Part shown: piece after piece, positions 1 through 7,370 of the stretch
Layout: every line of letters starts with the position of its first letter
Numbering within the stretch: the first letter of the stretch is position 1
Source: Paenibacillus glucanolyticus NBRC 15330
GTDB lineage: Bacteria > Bacillota > Bacilli > Paenibacillales > Paenibacillaceae
NCBI RefSeq assembly: GCF_004000885.1
Contig: NZ_BIMC01000011.1
Span: 1 to 64,000 of the forward strand
DNA: 64,000 nt
Direction: 5' to 3'
Program-made: the position numbers and the translations under genes
The notes under the pieces: model-generated
Told to the model about the DNA's origin: nothing
The model's input: the letters and a program-made list of their open reading frames with translations, nothing else
Database searches by the model: none

Positions 1-79
1 GAATTGATTCTTGTTAGGCCTGCTGTTTATCGCAATGTTGCATTGAAAAAGGGAAGAGAGTTTCTTCATGATAATGAAA

Positions 80-748
80 TTATGACGGGGAGTGGGCTTT
101 TTTGAAGGCATTAATGTAAGCGCGCGCCTTCTCCGTAATGAGGTTATAATCCCCGCTCTTGAGTGCGTCCTTGGTTAGATCGGATCCGATTCCGACAGCA
201 AATGCTCCGGCCTTAATCCATTCGTGAAGGTTGTCCAGGTTCACGCCGCCGGTCGGCATAATGTTGGCTTGCGGAAGCGGGCCCTTCATGGATGGAATAA
301 CCGATGGAGAGTACAGGTTCCCCGGGAAGAGTTTAATGACATCGACACCGAGCTCTAGCGTGGCGATCATATCATGAACGGTGACAGCGCCCGGCATGAC
401 CGGTATCCGGTAGCGATTGCAGAGCATAATGGTATCCCGGTCGAGGCTTGGGGACACAACGAACTCAGCGCCAGCCAGTATGGTGATTCGGGCCGTTTCG
501 GAATCGAGGACGGTGCCGGCACCGATGATGGCATAATCATCAGCTTGCGGATCCTTGGAAGAGTACATTTTGGATAGCGTTGTAATGGCTTCCGTAGCAA
601 AAGGTACGGTCATCGTGACCTCGATCACTTTAATGCCGCCTTCAATGGCACGCTTGGCGATTTCCACTACCTCTTCTGGAGAATCTCCGCGCAGGACAGC
701 TACAACACCGGCTTGATGAATCTGTTCAATCAGTCTTAGTTTTTTCAT
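80..748 (-). CDS. eda: KDPG/KHG aldolase
   Basis: Cytosolic class I aldolase of 222 residues that splits 2-keto-3-deoxy-6-phosphogluconate into pyruvate and glyceraldehyde 3-phosphate (and may act on 4-hydroxy-2-oxoglutarate). The protein is one TIM barrel. The Schiff-base lysine is Lys139 in VIKLFPG; Glu43 in IEVTMT is the expected acid/base residue; the PTGGVN phosphate-binding loop is near 165-170. Length is normal for the family. It lies 58 bp downstream of the KDG kinase on the same strand, so the two form an operon that finishes hexuronate or pectin-derived sugar breakdown. The upstream pathway enzymes are not in this window. Identification is firm; preference for KDPG over KHG is inferred from the kinase partner. 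Confidence 0.93.
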   Translation of the reverse strand: MKKLRLIEQIHQAGVVAVLRGDSPEEVVEIAKRAIEGGIKVIEVTMTVPFATEAITTLSKMYSSKDPQADDYAIIGAGTVLDSETARITILAGAEFVVSPSLDRDTIMLCNRYRIPVMPGAVTVHDMIATLELGVDVIKLFPGNLYSPSVIPSMKGPLPQANIMPTGGVNLDNLHEWIKAGAFAVGIGSDLTKDALKSGDYNLITEKARAYINAFKKAHSPS

Positions 749-806
749 GCTACACAGCTCCTTGTCGTATGATGAATGAATTAGGGATTATAGCTTATGA
801 AAAGGT

Positions 807-1769
807 CTAGCGCTCGATATGAGCCGAATGGCCGCGCCGCTGCTGAACCTCATCCCATGTCGGAAGCGCTTCCCAATCACCGGGAGCTTGGATAACCAGC
901 GAGCCAGTTAAGCCACCCAGGGATAAAGCCTCTTCCGGTGTCCAGCCCTTGGCAATACCGGCAAGGAAACCGGCACAGAAACCATCGCCTGCCCCCACGG
1001 TATCCACCACTTGCTCTACGTGTTCAAACGGCAGGGAGTAGGTTACATCCTGGTGAACCATTACGTTGTTTCCGTTGAAACTCTTGATAATGGACATTCC
1101 AGGCAGCTGCCGCAGACGGTTGATGATGACCTGCTCATCCTCGGTTTCAAATAAAAGCTTGCATTCATCGTAGCCGGGGAGGAAATAATCGCAGGCTCCG
1201 GCAAGCTCCAGCAGAACAGGGCGGGCTTCCTCTATATTCCATAACTTGAGCCTTAGGTTGGGATCGAAGCTGATCAGAACGCCATGCTCCTTGCACACAG
1301 AAATCACATGCCGAATCGTATCCAGGCAGCTGCTGCTCAGCGCTGCCGTAATGCCGGTGAAATGAAGAATACGGGCATTAGCTATGTATTCGGAATCCAC
1401 GAGATCCGGCGTCATTTGACTGGCCGCTGAGCCTTTGCGGTAGTAGTACACGGAGGACTGACCGCGTACATTCTGTCTTAGCATAAGGCCGGTCGGCGCG
1501 GCATCAGTTTGCCTGGCGCGTGAAACATCGACCCCTTCTCCGCGAAGCGTTTTCAAAATACCGGTTCCGAGCGGATCGCTGCCCAGTTGACCAAACCAGC
1601 CGCTGCAGCAGCCTAGCCTGGCCAGGCCAATGGCCAGATTGCTCTCGGCTCCGCCGAAGGATTGCGCCAAACTTCCGCCTTGACCAATTCCCCGTGTGCC
1701 TTCCGGATATAACAATCCCATGGACTCGCCGAATGTGATGACATCCATGGACTGCGTACCATTCTTCAT
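807..1769 (-). CDS. kdgK: 2-keto-3-deoxygluconate kinase, PfkB family
   Basis: Sugar kinase of 320 residues expected to phosphorylate 2-keto-3-deoxygluconate with ATP to KDPG, the substrate of the aldolase that follows. It shows the ribokinase fold: N-terminal FGESMGLL strand, FGGAESNLAIGLARLG substrate loop (about 38-53), and the C-terminal PfkB signature DTVGAGDGFCAGF around 256-268 with catalytic base Asp262. AAGGAGG lies eight bases before the ATG. The operon order kinase then aldolase supports the substrate. A fructokinase or other PfkB sugar kinase is possible from sequence alone. Confidence 0.88.
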   Translation of the reverse strand: MKNGTQSMDVITFGESMGLLYPEGTRGIGQGGSLAQSFGGAESNLAIGLARLGCCSGWFGQLGSDPLGTGILKTLRGEGVDVSRARQTDAAPTGLMLRQNVRGQSSVYYYRKGSAASQMTPDLVDSEYIANARILHFTGITAALSSSCLDTIRHVISVCKEHGVLISFDPNLRLKLWNIEEARPVLLELAGACDYFLPGYDECKLLFETEDEQVIINRLRQLPGMSIIKSFNGNNVMVHQDVTYSLPFEHVEQVVDTVGAGDGFCAGFLAGIAKGWTPEEALSLGGLTGSLVIQAPGDWEALPTWDEVQQRRGHSAHIER

Positions 1770-1860
1770 AGAATCTGCCTCCTTGTAGTCCGCCTTTTGT
1801 TATTACCACTTTACCCTGATGTAGAGCATAACTCAATAACAATTCACACAATATAAATAA

Positions 1861-1885
1861 CCTCCTACCAGGGAATGATAGGAGG
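1861..1885 (-). terminator. Hairpin after the DUF1657 gene
   Basis: CCTCCTA (1861-1867) pairs with TAGGAGG (1879-1885), a 7-bp stem. On the minus strand it follows the DUF1657 stop codon by about 45 bp and is followed by a short T-rich stretch, so termination there is plausible but weak. Confidence 0.45.
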
Positions 1886-1930
1886 CGAACTTGGGTTTTA
1901 CTCGCAGTTAGAACAAAAGTGCAACGAATA

Positions 1931-2137
1931 TTAGAAGCCTTTATACTGAGGCTCTTCCTGTTCAAGCTGCTGGACTCGCTGTGCCACTTGGTCTACGACT
2001 TGTTGTGTCTGTTGTGCGGCAGTGGTAAACAGAGTTTTAGCATTTTGGTCTTGTGTAGACAACGCAAATTGCTCAAGGCTGGCCTGAGCGCTTTTCAAGG
2101 ATGAGAGACATGTTTTTACATCGGATGCTACAGTCAT
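1931..2137 (-). CDS. DUF1657 small spore-associated protein
   Basis: Small, mostly helical soluble protein of 68 residues of the DUF1657 family (SDVKTCLSSLKSAQASLEQF, then an ALSTQDQNAK segment). The start is the ATG at 2137, preceded by AAAGGAGTG; a longer reading from 2155 would place the ribosome site inside the gene. In Bacillus and relatives, DUF1657 genes occur in the spoVA-type mobile operon (SpoVA2mob) linked to spore heat resistance, next to a DUF421-DUF1657 membrane protein. Here it is divergent from just such a gene, and both carry the same domain. The molecular role is unknown; expression in the forespore is inference. Confidence 0.8.
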   Translation of the reverse strand: MTVASDVKTCLSSLKSAQASLEQFALSTQDQNAKTLFTTAAQQTQQVVDQVAQRVQQLEQEEPQYKGF

Positions 2138-2290
2138 TTTTATCACTCCTTTCATGCATCATAATGTACTCATTTTCTCTCAGATCATGCATGATGGGGG
2201 AACAGGAAAATAATGGTGTAATTTCTATGCGTAAATTTGACAATAATCTATAAGGTGATCATTGAACAAAAAGATGGAGGAGGGTCATTT

Positions 2291-3151
2291 ATGCCGCAAT
2301 GGCTTGAAATTGTACTTCGTACATTATGTGCCGTAATTGTGCTGTTTCTGATGACAAAATTGCTTGGAAAACGTCAGGTCACACAATTGTCTTTTTTCGA
2401 ATATTTGACCGGGATTACCATTGGTAGCTTGGCTGCCTACATATCCATGGATTTAAATACGAACTGGTATTTGGGACTGATTGCGTTGGGGGTATGGGTC
2501 TTATGCTCTCTTGCTATCGAGTTTTTGCAGATCAAGAGTAAGAAGGCACGTGATTTTATAGACTTTAAACCAACCGTGCTCATACAGGGTGGAAAGATTC
2601 TTGAGGAAAATATGAAAAAAGAGCGCCTGTCCACTGATGAGATCATGCAGCAGCTTCGAAAAAAAGATATTTTTCAACTGGCTGATGTGGAGTTTGCCAT
2701 TATGGAATCCAGTGGGGAGATCAATATCCTGCAGAAGCGGGAGAATCTCCCGTTAACCCCTAAGCATTTAGGCATTACGGTGGCTCCGGAGAAACCGCCG
2801 CAGGTTGTTGTTATGGACGGGAATATCATGGATGAGCCCCTGCGAGTTATGGGTTTTGGCCAGAATTGGCTGCTGGATGAGCTGGATAAAATAGGAGCCA
2901 AGTTGAAGGATGTTTATTTTGCCCAGGTTGATACGTACGGCACACTTACCGTGGATTTGTATGACGATCAGATTCAGGTTCCCCAGAATGAGGAGCGCAA
3001 GCTGTTGTATGCAAATTTAAAAAAATGCCAAGCAGATTTAGAGCTGTTCAGCCTTAGTACCAAAAGTAAAAAGGCGAAAAAAATGTATGAAGAGAGTTCC
3101 AAGCAGATCGAGCAGATTTTAGCCCAAGTGACGCCGATTCTTAATACTTAG
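2291..3151 (+). CDS. DUF421-DUF1657 membrane protein (2Duf / YetF type)
   Basis: Membrane protein of 286 residues. The N-terminal ~75 residues hold about three membrane segments (from LEIVLRTLCAVIVLFL on), followed by the soluble YetF-type DUF421 domain containing KPTVLIQGGKILEENM and the typical GFGQNWLLDEL region to about residue 230. The last ~55 residues (NEERKLLYANLKKCQADLEL on) form a DUF1657 domain homologous to the divergent neighbour. This two-domain layout matches the '2Duf' spore inner-membrane protein of the SpoVA2mob operon, reported to raise spore wet-heat resistance. The start at 2291 is chosen because GATGGAGGAGGG lies just upstream; the longer reading from 2237 lacks a site. 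No SpoVAC/AD/AE genes are adjacent. Confidence 0.82.
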   Translation: MPQWLEIVLRTLCAVIVLFLMTKLLGKRQVTQLSFFEYLTGITIGSLAAYISMDLNTNWYLGLIALGVWVLCSLAIEFLQIKSKKARDFIDFKPTVLIQGGKILEENMKKERLSTDEIMQQLRKKDIFQLADVEFAIMESSGEINILQKRENLPLTPKHLGITVAPEKPPQVVVMDGNIMDEPLRVMGFGQNWLLDELDKIGAKLKDVYFAQVDTYGTLTVDLYDDQIQVPQNEERKLLYANLKKCQADLELFSLSTKSKKAKKMYEESSKQIEQILAQVTPILNT

Positions 3152-3210
3152 TTGCATCCCAGAGTCATATTTGCGTAAAAATCGGAATAGGATATTTTGT
3201 GTATCACAAA

Positions 3211-3234
3211 AGGAGCCGGTTGCCGCCGACTCCT
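3211..3234 (-). terminator. Terminator of the holin-like toxin transcript
   Basis: AGGAGCCGG (3211-3219) and CCGACTCCT (3226-3234) form a 9-bp stem with a six-base loop and one G-T pair; on the minus strand it is followed by TTTTGTG. It lies about 90 bp after the toxin stop codon. Confidence 0.7.
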
Positions 3235-3320
3235 GATACAGCGGACTGTTGCATGCAGGGCGGATGATTGCTTGCTCCAACCAGACGTAAGAAATAGATT
3301 CATCTGTACAAGGGACGGGT

Positions 3321-3404
3321 CTATTTCTTATTATGGAAAGCAAGGATCGAAACGACCAGAGTGGCGAACGAAATCATCAAAGCCAATGCCTCATTCACGC
3401 CCAT
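3321..3404 (-). CDS. 27-residue holin-like type I toxin (Hol_Tox/TxpA-like)
   Basis: Tiny ORF beginning MGVNEALALMISFATLVV and ending FHNKK, then TAG. It has the layout of the putative holin-like toxins of Firmicutes, relatives of TxpA/BsrG: a short polar start, one hydrophobic membrane helix, and a Lys-Lys end. The ribosome site AGGAGGTGAT six bases before the ATG is close to a perfect anti-SD match, as is usual for these toxins. An 11-bp inverted repeat (3288-3298 with 3320-3330) folds the end of the ORF with its 3' UTR, and a terminator follows at 3211-3234. Such toxins insert into the membrane and are silenced by an antisense RNA; none can be proven here, though TTGCGT-16-TATTTT reads toward the gene from the plus strand near 3172. 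Confidence 0.72.
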   Translation of the reverse strand: MGVNEALALMISFATLVVSILAFHNKK

Positions 3405-3571
3405 GCCTATCACCTCCTAGTTGCCACCCTTGCCAGCTGGTCTACTGTACTATATAATATGCCAATTGCTTACAATAAAAGAACCTTTTGTAGGAAGCGC
3501 TTTCACAAAATGTTGGTTTTTTGTTGGAAACTTTGATAATAAAGCTGAAAACAGATCTTCTCAGAAAATGG

Positions 3572-3600
3572 TTGACATGTATTGGATAGGAATATATTAT
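3572..3600 (+). promoter_or_regulatory. Sigma-A promoter of the tauD leader
   Basis: TTGACA (3572-3577), 17-base spacer, TATTAT (3595-3600). It is the best housekeeping promoter in the region and would start a transcript near 3607 that runs into the leader at 3641-3725. Confidence 0.75.
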
Positions 3601-3640
3601 CAAATACACAACAACAAGACGTGAAATTCAGTAGTTCATT

Positions 3641-3725
3641 CGAATAAAGGGTATTCGGGAATCGACTGGGCCTCCGGAGATTCAACGGATTTAGCAAATC
3701 AGCTAAACCGTTGGATCTTTTTTTA
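3641..3725 (+). promoter_or_regulatory. Leader with competing hairpins and terminator (attenuator or riboswitch candidate)
   Basis: Three elements lie in a row downstream of the promoter. Hairpin 1: CGAATA (3641-3646) with TATTCG (3652-3657). Hairpin 2: GAATC (3659-3663) with GATTC (3679-3683), with an inner CTGG/CCGG stem. Terminator: 3679-3695 pairs with 3702-3717 (16 bp, one bulged A) followed by eight T. GATTC at 3679-3683 is shared by hairpin 2 and the terminator, so they cannot both form. I do not match the leader to a riboswitch class I know; it lacks the conserved S-box core and the full guanidine-I core. Confidence 0.6.
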
Positions 3726-3767
3726 TTCCCTAAATACCTACTATTCACATGAGAATTATGAAATTTG

Positions 3768-3899
3768 ATGAATGGAGTGGATGCTCATACGATAGCGTTC
3801 TGGGACAACCGTTCGACTCAGCACTATGCTGTAAATGATTATTATCCGAACCGCAGGGTGGCTGAGCGGGTATCGATTATCGGCGACCGGCCTTATTAA
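3768..3899 (+). pseudogene. C-terminal remnant of a TauD-type dioxygenase
   Basis: A 43-codon stretch reads [18 protein letters not shown] followed by a [13 protein letters not shown] end. This matches the C-terminal part of the intact dioxygenase that follows ([18 protein letters not shown]), including the third metal-binding His and the Arg-rich 2-oxoglutarate region, but the N-terminal ~250 residues with the HxD motif are missing. No ribosome site precedes its ATG. It is most simply the end of a tandem paralogue lost by deletion, lying between the leader terminator and the intact gene. Confidence 0.8.
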
Positions 3900-3946
3900 A
3901 ATCGTGTTTCATGGAATGAAAACTATAAATAAGGAGTGCAGAGTCT

Positions 3947-4858
3947 ATGAGTATTGGAGTTAAACAAGAAACAGATACATTAGAGGTACGGCCGATTGGC
4001 GGCCGCGTTGGAGCCGAAGTGAAGGGGATCACACTGGGTGGAGATCTGGATCGGGCTGCGGTCCAGTCTATTCGAGCGGCCCTTCTTAAACACAAAGTGC
4101 TGTTCTTCCGAAATCAACAGCATCTGGATGATGAGGGACAAGAAGTCTTCGCGGATCTGCTCGGTGAGCCCTTCGCACATCCTACGGTGAAGACCAAAGA
4201 AGGAAGCCGTTATATCTTGGAGATCGATTCGCATCATGGCGGACGCGCCAATGCATGGCACACGGATATTACATTTATCGATGCATATCCCAGCATTTCT
4301 GTACTTCGTTCAGTCGTAGTGCCTTCTTCCGGTGGAGATACCGTATGGTCCAATACCGCAGCTGCCTATGACAGTCTGCCGCAAGAGCTGAAGGAGCTGG
4401 CAGAGAAGCTGTGGGCGGTTCACACGAATCTGTATGATTATGCCGCAAGACGTCCGGAAGCCTCGGAGGACAGCGTGAAGGAGTATCAGCGCACATTTGC
4501 ATCCACCGTCTATGAGACCGAGCACCCCATCGTTCGCGTTCACCCGGAGACCCGGGAGAAATCGCTTCTACTAGGGAGTTTTGTCAAGCGATTGCTTGGA
4601 GTATCCGCAGCGGAATCGTCCAGATTATATGAGCTGTTTCAAGGCCACATCACCAGCCTGGAAAATACGGTGCGTTGGCACTGGGCAGCAGGGGATGTAG
4701 CCATCTGGGATAATCGCTCGACCCAGCATATCGCTGTTAATGACTATGGTGAACAGCACCGCATCGTTCGCCGCGTTACGCTTGCAGGAGAAGTGCCGTA
4801 CAGCGTGGACGGCCGGCAAAGCAAGACCTATCTGAAAACGCCTAACATCCATGCTTAG
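3947..4858 (+). CDS. TauD/TfdA-family 2-oxoglutarate dioxygenase
   Basis: Fe(II)/2-oxoglutarate dioxygenase of 303 residues, full length. The iron triad is visible: His105 and Asp107 in WHTDITF, and His261 in STQHIAVNDY; Arg272 in HRIVRRVTLAG or the Arg pair just after it should bind 2-oxoglutarate. In TauD, the enzyme hydroxylates taurine to release sulfite; related members act on alkylsulfates or other small acids. AAGGAG precedes the ATG by ten bases. The neighbouring TauA/SsuA-like receptor supports a sulfonate or sulfate-ester role, but the substrate is not readable from sequence. A truncated paralogue lies directly upstream. Confidence 0.85.
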   Translation: MSIGVKQETDTLEVRPIGGRVGAEVKGITLGGDLDRAAVQSIRAALLKHKVLFFRNQQHLDDEGQEVFADLLGEPFAHPTVKTKEGSRYILEIDSHHGGRANAWHTDITFIDAYPSISVLRSVVVPSSGGDTVWSNTAAAYDSLPQELKELAEKLWAVHTNLYDYAARRPEASEDSVKEYQRTFASTVYETEHPIVRVHPETREKSLLLGSFVKRLLGVSAAESSRLYELFQGHITSLENTVRWHWAAGDVAIWDNRSTQHIAVNDYGEQHRIVRRVTLAGEVPYSVDGRQSKTYLKTPNIHA

Positions 4859-4903
4859 TAAAAGCAAACGTCCTGCTGGATATAAACAAGGAGAGAAGCA
4901 GCC

Positions 4904-5911
4904 ATGGTCCTGATGAAGTCATCACACTTTAAGTTAATGATAGTCCTCTTATTCATGCTGACACTGCTGATGTTTGCAACAGGGTGCAGCAGCAAAACCT
5001 CGGAGGCGGGGGAGGGGGAGAAGGAACCGATCGTTGTCCAGCTGGCGATTAATGGGGGAACCAATTTATTTACGGTCATCAAGGAGAAGGGCTGGCTTGA
5101 AGAGAGCTTCAAGGCTCATCACGCAACCGTGAAATGGAGCGAATTCCAGAGCGGTCCGCCGCTGCTGGAGTCATTGGCAGCCGATCGTGTGGATATTTCA
5201 CTTCTTGGTGACGGAGCAGCTCTTCAAGGCCAATCCGCAGGACTTCCTTTTGTTAATATTGGATTGATCAGTAATGGAGCGAGACTGAATTCCATACTGG
5301 TGCCAGCGAATTCGCCGGTGCATCGTGTGGAGGATCTGAAGGGCAAAAGAATTGCCCTGGCCAAAGGGACGACCTCCCATGTGTATCTTCTGAAGGTATT
5401 AGCCAAGTATGGATTATCCGAGCAGGATCTGGAGATTGTCAATTTACAGTTTACCGACGCACTGCCCGCTTTCACTACGGGGAAAGTAGATGCATGGGTT
5501 GCTATAGATCCGTTTACGACCCAGCTGACACGGCAAAAAACAGCTGCCCTTGTGGCGGGTCCCGAACAGGGAATTCTCGCGCCGGTCGCGCTGATTGCCC
5601 GTACCGATTTTGCCAAGGAGCACCCGGAGCTTGTGACGGAGTTCCTCCGGGTGTATAAGGAGGCGATTGTCTGGCAGAATGAGCATTTGGATGAAATGGC
5701 CCAGATGTTTGCCGATGAGAAGAAGATACCGGTCGAAATCCTGAAGGAGGTATTCAGCAACCAAAACGCGGAGCTTACACCGATCACGCGGGATGCTATT
5801 GCAACCCAGCAGGCTTCGGTCGAGATTTTGGAGGCAAGCGGATTCCTGAAACAGCCGATTCAATATGAAAAGTATGTTGATAACTCGTATATAGAGAGGC
5901 TGGGGCCTTGA
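4904..5911 (+). CDS. TauA/SsuA-like ABC substrate-binding lipoprotein
   Basis: Receptor of 335 residues with a lipoprotein signal (hydrophobic run MIVLLFMLTLLMF, then ATGCSS with the lipidated Cys near residue 28). The mature part has the NMT1/OpuAC-like fold of nitrate/sulfonate/taurine receptors: AINGGTNLFTVIKEKGWLEE at the start, the middle LKGKRIALAKGTTSHVYLLK, and FTTGKVDAWVAIDPF. It starts 45 bp after tauD with AAGGAGAG upstream, so the two are co-transcribed. Oddly, no permease or ATPase gene follows: a terminator closes the unit, so the partner SsuBC/TauBC must be encoded elsewhere or be lost. Confidence 0.82.
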   Translation: MVLMKSSHFKLMIVLLFMLTLLMFATGCSSKTSEAGEGEKEPIVVQLAINGGTNLFTVIKEKGWLEESFKAHHATVKWSEFQSGPPLLESLAADRVDISLLGDGAALQGQSAGLPFVNIGLISNGARLNSILVPANSPVHRVEDLKGKRIALAKGTTSHVYLLKVLAKYGLSEQDLEIVNLQFTDALPAFTTGKVDAWVAIDPFTTQLTRQKTAALVAGPEQGILAPVALIARTDFAKEHPELVTEFLRVYKEAIVWQNEHLDEMAQMFADEKKIPVEILKEVFSNQNAELTPITRDAIATQQASVEILEASGFLKQPIQYEKYVDNSYIERLGP

Positions 5912-5931
5912 CAGGTCATGTTAAGGAAGGA

Positions 5932-5960
5932 GAGAGCGGCATGATTGCCGCTCTCTTTTA
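5932..5960 (+). terminator. Terminator after the sulfonate receptor gene
   Basis: GAGAGCGGC (5932-5940) pairs with GCCGCTCTC (5947-5955), followed by TTTTATG. It starts 20 bp after the receptor stop codon. Confidence 0.8.
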
Positions 5961-6004
5961 TGTTTCATTGCCAAGCAGGGACTATGGATTGTCGAGCAGT
6001 AGTT

Positions 6005-7126
6005 TTAAGCAGGCTTTTGTTTCTGTCTGGGCTTCTGTCTGGGCTTATGTTTATGTCCACGTCTGCGAAACAGGGAGGCTATCCAGTAGAAAATGGGGAT
6101 GAACTCCATCAAAATAAAAAACACCGCCATCCCGAAGGAATTGAAATCCCCCATAAATCGGATCGGATTCTGCGAATACTGATATGCGATTACGATAGCG
6201 GTTCCCCCGATGATGGCAATCAAGGGACCGTCCATATGGTTTAATTGAAACAGCTTGGCAAGACATCTTGCACTGATATGGATTAAAAAAGCGCTGTGCA
6301 GGAACATGGAGCTGCTCCACAGACCGATCATCAGCGGATCCGAATTTCCGAGGAATCCACTGGCTGCCCGCATTAATTCAACGAGCGGATACTGAAGCTC
6401 ACGGCCCAGATAAGGGCCGAAATTCAACAGCGTGGATGCCCATTGGAGCAGCATGCCGATGGTTACCAGCAGCCCGGCTGCCGCCAGGTTTCGAAACGAT
6501 CTTCGATCAAACTTGAGGTAGGGCGCGAGAAAGAGGAATACGATCCATTCCGCAAAAAAGGAGAGGCAGAACAGGGCATCCTTCATCGTGGATCCGTAAT
6601 TGTGATGTCTGACCATCGCAATGGCCATATCGAAATGGGCTTCCTTGAAGAAAAACATATTCATAAACACAATGGCAATCACAATCACGATAAACAATCC
6701 ATCGGATATATAGATCATGGTTTCGAGGCCCCAGCGTGCGGTTATGGTGACGACCATGCCCACGATGAGGAGGACAAACCATTGCGGGGTTTCCCGCATG
6801 TAATTGGTGTCAAAGAATAAAGTGAAACCTTCGATATCCATCCCGATATAATTAATGGCCCAGACCATCACCAGGAAAACAATCGGAAAGTGAATCCACT
6901 TGCTAACCAGCTGGCTACCGAAGTCGAGCCATGGCTTATGCGGATCCCAGAGCCCAACCTTTATGGTAAACCACAGCAGAATCAAGCTCATGGCATACCC
7001 TACCAGGATGGAAGCCCAGCCTAAATAGGCAGAATTCCACAGTATGGGGCTGATCAGAAAGCCAGTGGGTATGGCGTTAAGATAAACAAATCCGAATCGG
7101 AACAGCTGCCAGGGAGTATTACGCAT
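6005..7126 (-). CDS. Germinant receptor B subunit (GerAB family)
   Basis: Integral membrane protein of 373 residues with about ten hydrophobic segments, of the GerAB/spore germination amino-acid-permease-like family. The B subunit sits in the spore inner membrane and is thought to bind the germinant within the GerA-GerB-GerC complex. It is the last gene of the receptor operon. The basic tail RRRGHKHKPRQKPRQKQKP is longer than usual and has a tandem KPRQ repeat. Which germinant it senses cannot be read from sequence. Confidence 0.88.
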   Translation of the reverse strand: MRNTPWQLFRFGFVYLNAIPTGFLISPILWNSAYLGWASILVGYAMSLILLWFTIKVGLWDPHKPWLDFGSQLVSKWIHFPIVFLVMVWAINYIGMDIEGFTLFFDTNYMRETPQWFVLLIVGMVVTITARWGLETMIYISDGLFIVIVIAIVFMNMFFFKEAHFDMAIAMVRHHNYGSTMKDALFCLSFFAEWIVFLFLAPYLKFDRRSFRNLAAAGLLVTIGMLLQWASTLLNFGPYLGRELQYPLVELMRAASGFLGNSDPLMIGLWSSSMFLHSAFLIHISARCLAKLFQLNHMDGPLIAIIGGTAIVIAYQYSQNPIRFMGDFNSFGMAVFFILMEFIPIFYWIASLFRRRGHKHKPRQKPRQKQKPA

Positions 7127-7152
7127 GAGGATGCTTACGTCCTTTCCGTTTT

Positions 7153-7356
7153 TTATAACCTATCAAGCCAGCCAAATAACCAGATGATCAGATGGTTTGG
7201 GGTTAGCCATTCGTGAAAGTAAAGGGCGAACAGGTTCCAGATCGTAAAGGCCACAATAAGAACAAGCATCGTCCATTTTTCACGGGGGGCTTTTACTTTA
7301 TTCTTCGCAATGAACCATTCAACCAGGGCATAAGCTAAGAATAAAAGTGCCAGCAT
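7153..7356 (-). CDS. Small two-helix membrane protein in the germination operon
   Basis: A 67-residue protein I do not recognise. It has two hydrophobic segments (LALLFLAYALVEWFI and MLVLIVAFTIWNLFALYF) joined by a basic loop, KNKVKAPREKW, and an aromatic C-terminus. GGAGG lies nine bases before the ATG. It is 14 bp after gerC and 26 bp before gerB, well inside the operon, so it is co-expressed in the forespore and could be a small subunit of the receptor, comparable in position to the D-type small membrane proteins of some Bacillus receptor operons. That role is inference. Confidence 0.75.
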   Translation of the reverse strand: MLALLFLAYALVEWFIAKNKVKAPREKWTMLVLIVAFTIWNLFALYFHEWLTPNHLIIWLFGWLDRL

Positions 7357-7370
7357 TCGGACGTGCCTCC

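Noticed and set aside
1-104. Open frame at the left edge (plus strand) running into the end of the aldolase gene
   Set aside because: Only 34 codons, cut by the window edge, no recognisable motif, and it would overlap the aldolase 3' end by 25 bases.
3119-3343. 74-codon minus-strand frame over the toxin 3' UTR
   Set aside because: It lies across the toxin terminator and has no ribosome site; the real short gene is 3321-3404 in another frame.
3492-3506. cre-like sequence AGGAAGCGCTTTCAC
   Set aside because: Two mismatches to the CcpA consensus and located between the toxin promoter and the tauD promoter without clear link to either.
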